Source: Chimonanthus salicifolius
Taxonomy: Eukaryota; Streptophyta; Magnoliopsida; Laurales; Calycanthaceae
Assembly (NCBI GenBank): GCA_013350335.1
Contig: CM023533.1
Span: 29,122,869 to 29,186,868, forward strand
Length of the DNA: 64,000 bases
Direction: 5' to 3'
Of this stretch, positions 59,506 through 64,000 are shown piece by piece; positions within the stretch are counted from its first letter, which is position 1; every line of letters starts with the position of its first letter. The notes below the pieces were generated by a model. That model saw nothing but the letters and a program-made list of their open reading frames with translations, had not been told where the DNA came from and searched no databases. Made by a program: the position numbers and the translations under genes.

Positions 59506-60500
59506 TAATCTCCATTTTGGAGTTTTTTGTGGAAAAAAGATTTAATGATATAATATTTAGTAATTATAGAATTAAATGAAGATGTCTTAATGTGATTGAT
59601 ATAGTTTATAGGGTGTTTGTGATTTTTTTACCTTTTCAACATTTTCATAAAATTAAAGTTTATTAAATTAAAATTATAATAAAAGATACATATTATTATA
59701 AGAAAGTAATGAATATGAATTTCATATTAGCTGTTTCCTATTAAACTTGTTTGTCTCACTTCAGCAGGAACAATTCAAAATTCCCTTCCACACTTGCACA
59801 GTAAGTAGGATAGAGAAATGAATTCGAAGCACAGTTATGTGCCCTCATCTCTGCTTGGTCTGAGCCCTCAAACAGCAAGAATCAGGAATTGGATCTAGGG
59901 TTAAGTAGAAAACATTTCTATACAATTCAGGTGGCTAGGGGAGTCAATCCTAGCTCGGCTGGAGTTAAATTCAGGTCAAGTTTTTGAGCCCAGACCACAA
60001 TCCATAATTAAAATGGACCAGGTTATCTTGCCCATATTTCAGGTTGGGTTAGTCAGGTTCAGGTTGGCCCTAACTCACACTGCAGCCCTGTTTCATGGTC
60101 GTTAGTACTCAATACTTGGTTGATACTCTTGGCCTGTAGCTTGTTAATCTCTTGATTTCTGATGTATTCGTCTTCCTTGGAATAAAATTTGTTACCATTT
60201 CAAAATAACAATAATGACAATAATAATAAAGCATACATGTTCCAATGGTTCTGATGCCATATGCTGGTTGGTTAATTATGACAAGAATTTTAAAGCATTT
60301 ATTCAATTTGTGCAGTGGTTTTAGTGGTGTTATTTCTTGTTGATCTTAGGTATATAATTAGAGCTTCACTTCCACAAAATTTAAAAAAAAACAAGTGTGT
60401 ACAGTGTAGCATTGATTTGCAAGCTCATGTGTCAAGCTATCACAGTGAAAAATCCAATCTATCCAGGCACAGCTCTTTTAAATTATACTCTTTGAGTTTT
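59506..60500. other. spacer, no gene recognised
   Basis: 59936-60095 holds GGTTGGGTT/AGGTTCAGG words like a degenerate MITE body (left TAGGGGAGTCAATCC), but the ends do not agree well. Nothing else recognised. Confidence 0.4.
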
Positions 60501-60518
60501 GTATCAAGCAATTAGCCG

Positions 60519-60878
60519 TTAATCTTTCGTACAGTGAGCATCTGTTCCATGTTGAGTACAGTGTAGATAACCTACGCTACTGAGAAATTCTCTAATTTCC
60601 TTGGCACTGCTGTTGCTGGCTCGCAGCAACCGCTCGTCTTCCTCATAGATGAGATACGGAGCTTCACTTCCCTTTCTAGATAGTAGCTTTGAGGCACCTT
60701 TTAAGACATGGTATTCCCAACCCTGAACATCAATTTTGAGCAACAGTACTGGATCCGACTCCTGGATCACTTCATCCAAAGGGATAGATGTCACCTGGAG
60801 TGCAATCTTTTCATTTGATTTGAATGCTAAGTTTGCACCAGTTTCAGAAACAGCGCTGTTGTCAAGTCGTCCTACCAG
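60519..60878 (-). CDS. FkbM-family methyltransferase, last exon (partial)
   Basis: The exon begins after a TTCAG acceptor and reads 119 residues to a TAA at 60521-60519. The core PVLLLKIDVQGWEYHVLKGA matches the FkbM methyltransferase signature (hKIDVQGxE), followed by APYLIYEEDERLL. FkbM proteins are SAM-dependent O-methyltransferases; the plant substrate is unknown. The N-terminal SAM-binding part (VDVGAN motif) should lie upstream. I could not find it between 60.9 and 64 kb, so it is beyond a long intron past the window or has been lost. No frameshift within the exon. Confidence 0.85.
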   Translation of the reverse strand: MVGRLDNSAVSETGANLAFKSNEKIALQVTSIPLDEVIQESDPVLLLKIDVQGWEYHVLKGASKLLSRKGSEAPYLIYEEDERLLRASNSSAKEIREFLSSVGYLHCTQHGTDAHCTKD

Positions 60879-60889
60879 CTGAATCCACC

Positions 60890-61925
60890 CAAAGAGACAA
60901 TGAATAATGAGATACAAGACCAGTTGCAAGTACACTAAGCAAAACAGCTTATAAATTTAAATAAAGAAACCGGTAGAAAACCTGTCAAAATACTACACCC
61001 GTATTTTCTAACTTCTTTTCCAAGCCAACATTGCACATGGGCCATAACATAAACCCAATATTTTAGGTTCTTCAATTGTCAAAAAAGGATCCAAAAGGTT
61101 TTTCACGCACCAATGGAAGGACTCGAATAAACTTGAGATTCAAAGCTTAAACAATACCAACTCCATAACGTCAATATTTGTTGGGTCCTCCATCTAGATT
61201 CTACAACATTGTCAACATTTTTATGTGAAAAATAGAATGTACGATCAATATTTTGGCCAATGTACCTTGAGATATAAATTCTAGACATGTTGGGTTTGAG
61301 AAAGGCGACATTTTAGTATCAACCTTGGAAAAAGGTTGGGGTAAGGCTTCAAAATGATGATAACAAATTAAAACTCAAAAATTGCTAGTGCCAGGGTGGA
61401 AGTTCTATCATAGATATAATGGAACAACTAGGAAACCAGTTGCTTAATTGTAGGAGCTAGCGCTCACCCAACCGTGAGAGACGGTTCATATTACTTTAAA
61501 CTGAATCAAAATGGTAACTGTAAAAGGATGACTCTAAACTGTATAAAGAAACAGAGACATTGATCATTTGCTGTGTGCAACCAACCCATGGGAACCTATC
61601 ATACCGCCTATAGTCAAACCTGTAAAGTTGTACATTTTAAAGTTTTCAGGCTGAAGAAGGGGGAGCACATGATTCAGTGATCCAAATTTTGATAACACAA
61701 TTCCCACCACAGATAAACATTTGAACAGAATATAGATAACATTGCACAACCTTGAACTAGTTGTGAAATGGACGGAAATAAAATGGAACAAACTACAGCA
61801 GCCACACATTCAACTAGAAAGAAGGCCAACTTTCTCCATAGTTCATCATCATCATCAAAGGCTTTGGCCATCTTTTGATTTTTTTTTTCTTTTCTGGTTG
61901 AATGCAAATTAAAAAATTAAAGAAA
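60890..61925. other. presumed intron or spacer right of the FkbM exon
   Basis: Only weak signals: on the minus strand, 61874 onward reads MAKAFDDDDELWRKLAFFLV with ECVAAVVCSILFPSISQLVQ before a possible donor (AAG|GTTGTG, ~61752). It could be an N-terminal exon with a membrane segment, but no link to the FkbM exon is provable. Confidence 0.25.
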
Positions 61926-61946
61926 AGAACACTTAGAACACACTAT

Positions 61947-62164
61947 TTTTTTTTTTGAGGTCCGGAGGTGTGCGTCGCACCTAACTATTCATTTGGGGTG
62001 TGTGAAAGCCCCCCTATCCGCACACACCGGGTAAGTCGATGAGACCTTACTCTATACATATTCCCATGGGAAGTGGCCCTTTATTGGGGCTCCCATGGTT
62101 TGAACCCAAGACCTCCCTCTAGAGATCTTGCTCTCAAACCAATTGAGATAACCCCTTGGGGTTT
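61947..62164 (-). mobile_element. SINE, 'GCACACAC' family, with perfect 15-bp target-site duplication
   Basis: Flanked by cttagaacacactat at 61932-61946 and 62165-62179. The T run 61947-61956 is the tail of a minus-strand element. Its head (right end) has A-box-like GGTTATCTCAATTGGTTTGA and B-box-like GGGTTCAAACC. Same family as 34604-34816. Confidence 0.93.
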
Positions 62165-62179
62165 CTTAGAACACACTAT

Positions 62180-63070
62180 CAACTTACAACCAGTGATATC
62201 CTCGTGTGTAACCCAACTACATTAGGTTTGAATTAGCAACGTGATAATTAAAATTTCAAAATGTAAGGACCAATTTCACAAGCTAAAAACCATTAAAATT
62301 TGCCCACATTAATCGGCCAAGATTGGATATTTCCTAAAACTAAATGCTTACAAAGCTACACTCCAAAGTCAGACATAAAATAAAATAAAATAGAAGGGGA
62401 GAGAGAGAGAGAGAGAGATGGAACTCATGAATCTTGTTCAAGGGATTATTGGGGTATATTTTATTTCTCATTTCCTAAGTTGCATGGGTACCGGTGTGAG
62501 TGTTGGTGCTTGCCCATGGGTGCTTGGTGTCAGACTTAGCAAACGAAACAAAATTAGGACACAGAGACATAGCAACATATTTAAATAAATTTAAATCTAC
62601 AAGTATTTTAAATGAAAATAAGGTACAAAGATATCAATAATAAAAAAAAGTGTACTTGTGATGTTTTAAATAAATAAGTTACAACATATCAATAATTAAT
62701 TAGGTTTTAAAAAGAGGAAAGTGTGGTAACACTTGAGTCATCTTGGAAAACCATGTTAAAAAGTAATAAAAGAGTCAATGAAGAATGGGTGAGTGTCCAA
62801 CATGGGTATGAGTGTCCAACACAAGTGTGTCACACAAGTTAAAGAATGAAGAGTCACGTGTAAAGTAGCTTATTATTACTACGAGGTGAATTCTAAGATG
62901 GAGGTATTGCAAAATACGGATAAATTGTTTTCTTGTAGAGTTGCAGCTTCCTAGATTCACTCTTGCAGTATTTTTTTTTTCTGATGAGTCACTCTTGCAG
63001 TATTTTTTTTTAATATAATTTACTTTCACCATTGTCTCAAGACTAAGGTCGTTTTGGTTGTCTATACACA
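62180..63070. other. spacer with GA microsatellite
   Basis: A (GA)n run at 62398-62419 and a tandem word gagtcactcttgcagtattttttttt (cut into two near-copies at 62956 and 62988). No gene recognised. Confidence 0.5.
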
Positions 63071-63079
63071 TGTACAAAC

Positions 63080-63815
63080 CATGTTAAATGGCATTCCTAA
63101 CCACAATGAGGATACCTTTAAATTCCTCAAATGCAAACATTTCTAATTTTACTTTACCCCACTTATCGATCTCAGCATATGGACCTTTATCACCATTTTT
63201 TATAAGGAGTGAGCAAGCAATTGCTCATAAAGCATTGAACTCCAAAGCAGAATCCATACTTGCGAACATTTCGCAGAAAGTAACAATAATATTGAGGGTT
63301 GAAACTTAAAAAAAAAAAAGAATTGAAAGGAGGTGTTGTTTATTGCCTTAGGAACTGGAGATCTCGACAAATTGTATTCATATAGCTTTGTTTTGTGTAC
63401 AACAACCACATGGTTACTTTTTTATTTCTTTGTGTTTTGTCTCCCTTCTTTCAGAAGGATTGTATTGTAGCTCTTAAATAAAAAACAATCCTTTGATCTT
63501 TCTTAAAAGAAAAGGAGACAATCATTATAGTGATTATTTGAAGCTAATCAATATTGTGAAGATGAAACCATAGTAATACAAACACATTAATAAATAATCC
63601 ACAGTACTTAATTCTTGCTTCTAAGCATTCCATAACCCGCTACTGCCTTCCAGGTCCCAACAGATCACTCATTCTCCTAGTACCTTGAAGTAACAAGCTT
63701 AGTTCTTCACACAAAGGTTGTCTCGAATCTTCTATATAGATTCACAAATCATCATAGATAGCAGTACATTCACTTTTTAAATTCCATAGAGCCACTATAA
63801 ATTGATCCTTACGTA
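63080..63815 (-). pseudogene. decayed coding-like sequence, family not recognised
   Basis: Minus-strand stretches keep coding character despite stops. 63250-63085 reads MDSALEFNAL, a stop, then AIACSLLIKNGDKGPYAEID and KWGKVKLEMFAFEEF. 63815-63590 reads DQFIVALWNLKSECTAIYDD, a stop, IEDSRQPLCEELSLLLQGTR and RMSDLLGPGRQ. I do not recognise the family. They may be remnants of one spliced gene or retrogene, or a transposase. Confidence 0.3.
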
Positions 63816-64000
63816 CTTGGTTAGAACAGTAAAATGGGTGCACCAAGAGTTACACCTAGTAATCAGTCCTAATTATTTTTTTCGTGTTATTTCAAACAAC
63901 CGTCGTAGCCTATGTATATCTGCCCAAAACGTACTTTGAATTCTTTTCAAATTTTCAGTTCTGCTATATTCAATTCCATATACCATGCAAGTGCATTACA

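Noticed and set aside
59936..60095. MITE of the CAGGG type
   Set aside because: Left TAGGGGAGTCAATCC and right CAGGGCTGCAGTGTGAG do not pair well and the flanking octamers do not match.
61947..62164. tRNA gene suggested by A and B boxes
   Set aside because: No cloverleaf can be drawn; poly-A tail and 15-bp flanking duplication show a SINE. The same applies to the other A/B-box pairs in the window.
1..64000. CRISPR arrays, operons, bacterial ribosome binding sites
   Set aside because: The sequence is plant nuclear DNA; no spaced identical repeats with unique spacers of CRISPR type are present.

Overview
This is nuclear DNA from a flowering plant. The evidence is AT-rich sequence, large genes split into many small GT-AG exons, tRNA-derived SINEs, hAT-type MITEs, a non-LTR (RTE-type) element, and an inserted piece of plastid DNA carrying clpP exon 1. 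The exact lineage (eudicot or magnoliid) cannot be fixed from the window alone. Most of the 64 kb is intergenic or intronic repeat.

Left part (1-6.3 kb): the 5' two-thirds of a Rab GDP-dissociation inhibitor (GDI) gene on the minus strand. Eight exons are readable and the gene runs off the left edge. A ~406-bp nuclear plastid insertion, flanked by a 45-bp direct repeat, lies in the intron after exon 8. From 6.3 to 12.8 kb is an intergenic stretch with three hAT-type MITEs and one unassigned ORF. From 12.8 to 28.95 kb is a complete, intact 16-exon gene on the minus strand for CTC1, the large subunit of the telomere-protecting CST complex (about 1363 aa, all exon phases consistent). Its introns hold a nested stack (tandem duplication, then SINE, then hAT MITE) and a CT/GT microsatellite right beside a 5' splice site.

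Middle part (29-43 kb): repeat-rich spacer with many same-orientation SINE copies. It also holds a two-exon candidate gene for a tiny Cys-rich peptide (33.1-33.9 kb) and an intronless coiled-coil protein gene (35.9-36.7 kb), both on the minus strand.

Right part: 43.5-55.6 kb is a diverged tandem segmental duplication of two ~6-kb units. Each carries one copy of a short coiled-coil, probably tail-anchored gene, and each copy has a different frameshift. Copy A and copy B serve as empty-site references for each other's transposon insertions. From 56.3 to 59.5 kb are an LTR-element remnant and a 5'-truncated RTE-type retroelement with an 18-bp target-site duplication. From 60.5 to 60.9 kb is the last exon of an FkbM-family methyltransferase gene whose upstream exons I could not find. 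The remainder to 64 kb holds a SINE with a perfect 15-bp target-site duplication and some decayed coding-like sequence.

The genes do not form a functional unit. Membrane traffic (GDI), telomere maintenance (CTC1) and a methyltransferase are simply neighbours. The strongest unusual features are the plastid insertion with its long flanking repeat, the hAT MITE family rich in ATCGGCCGAT (one member carries helically phased A-tracts), and the duplicated coiled-coil locus.
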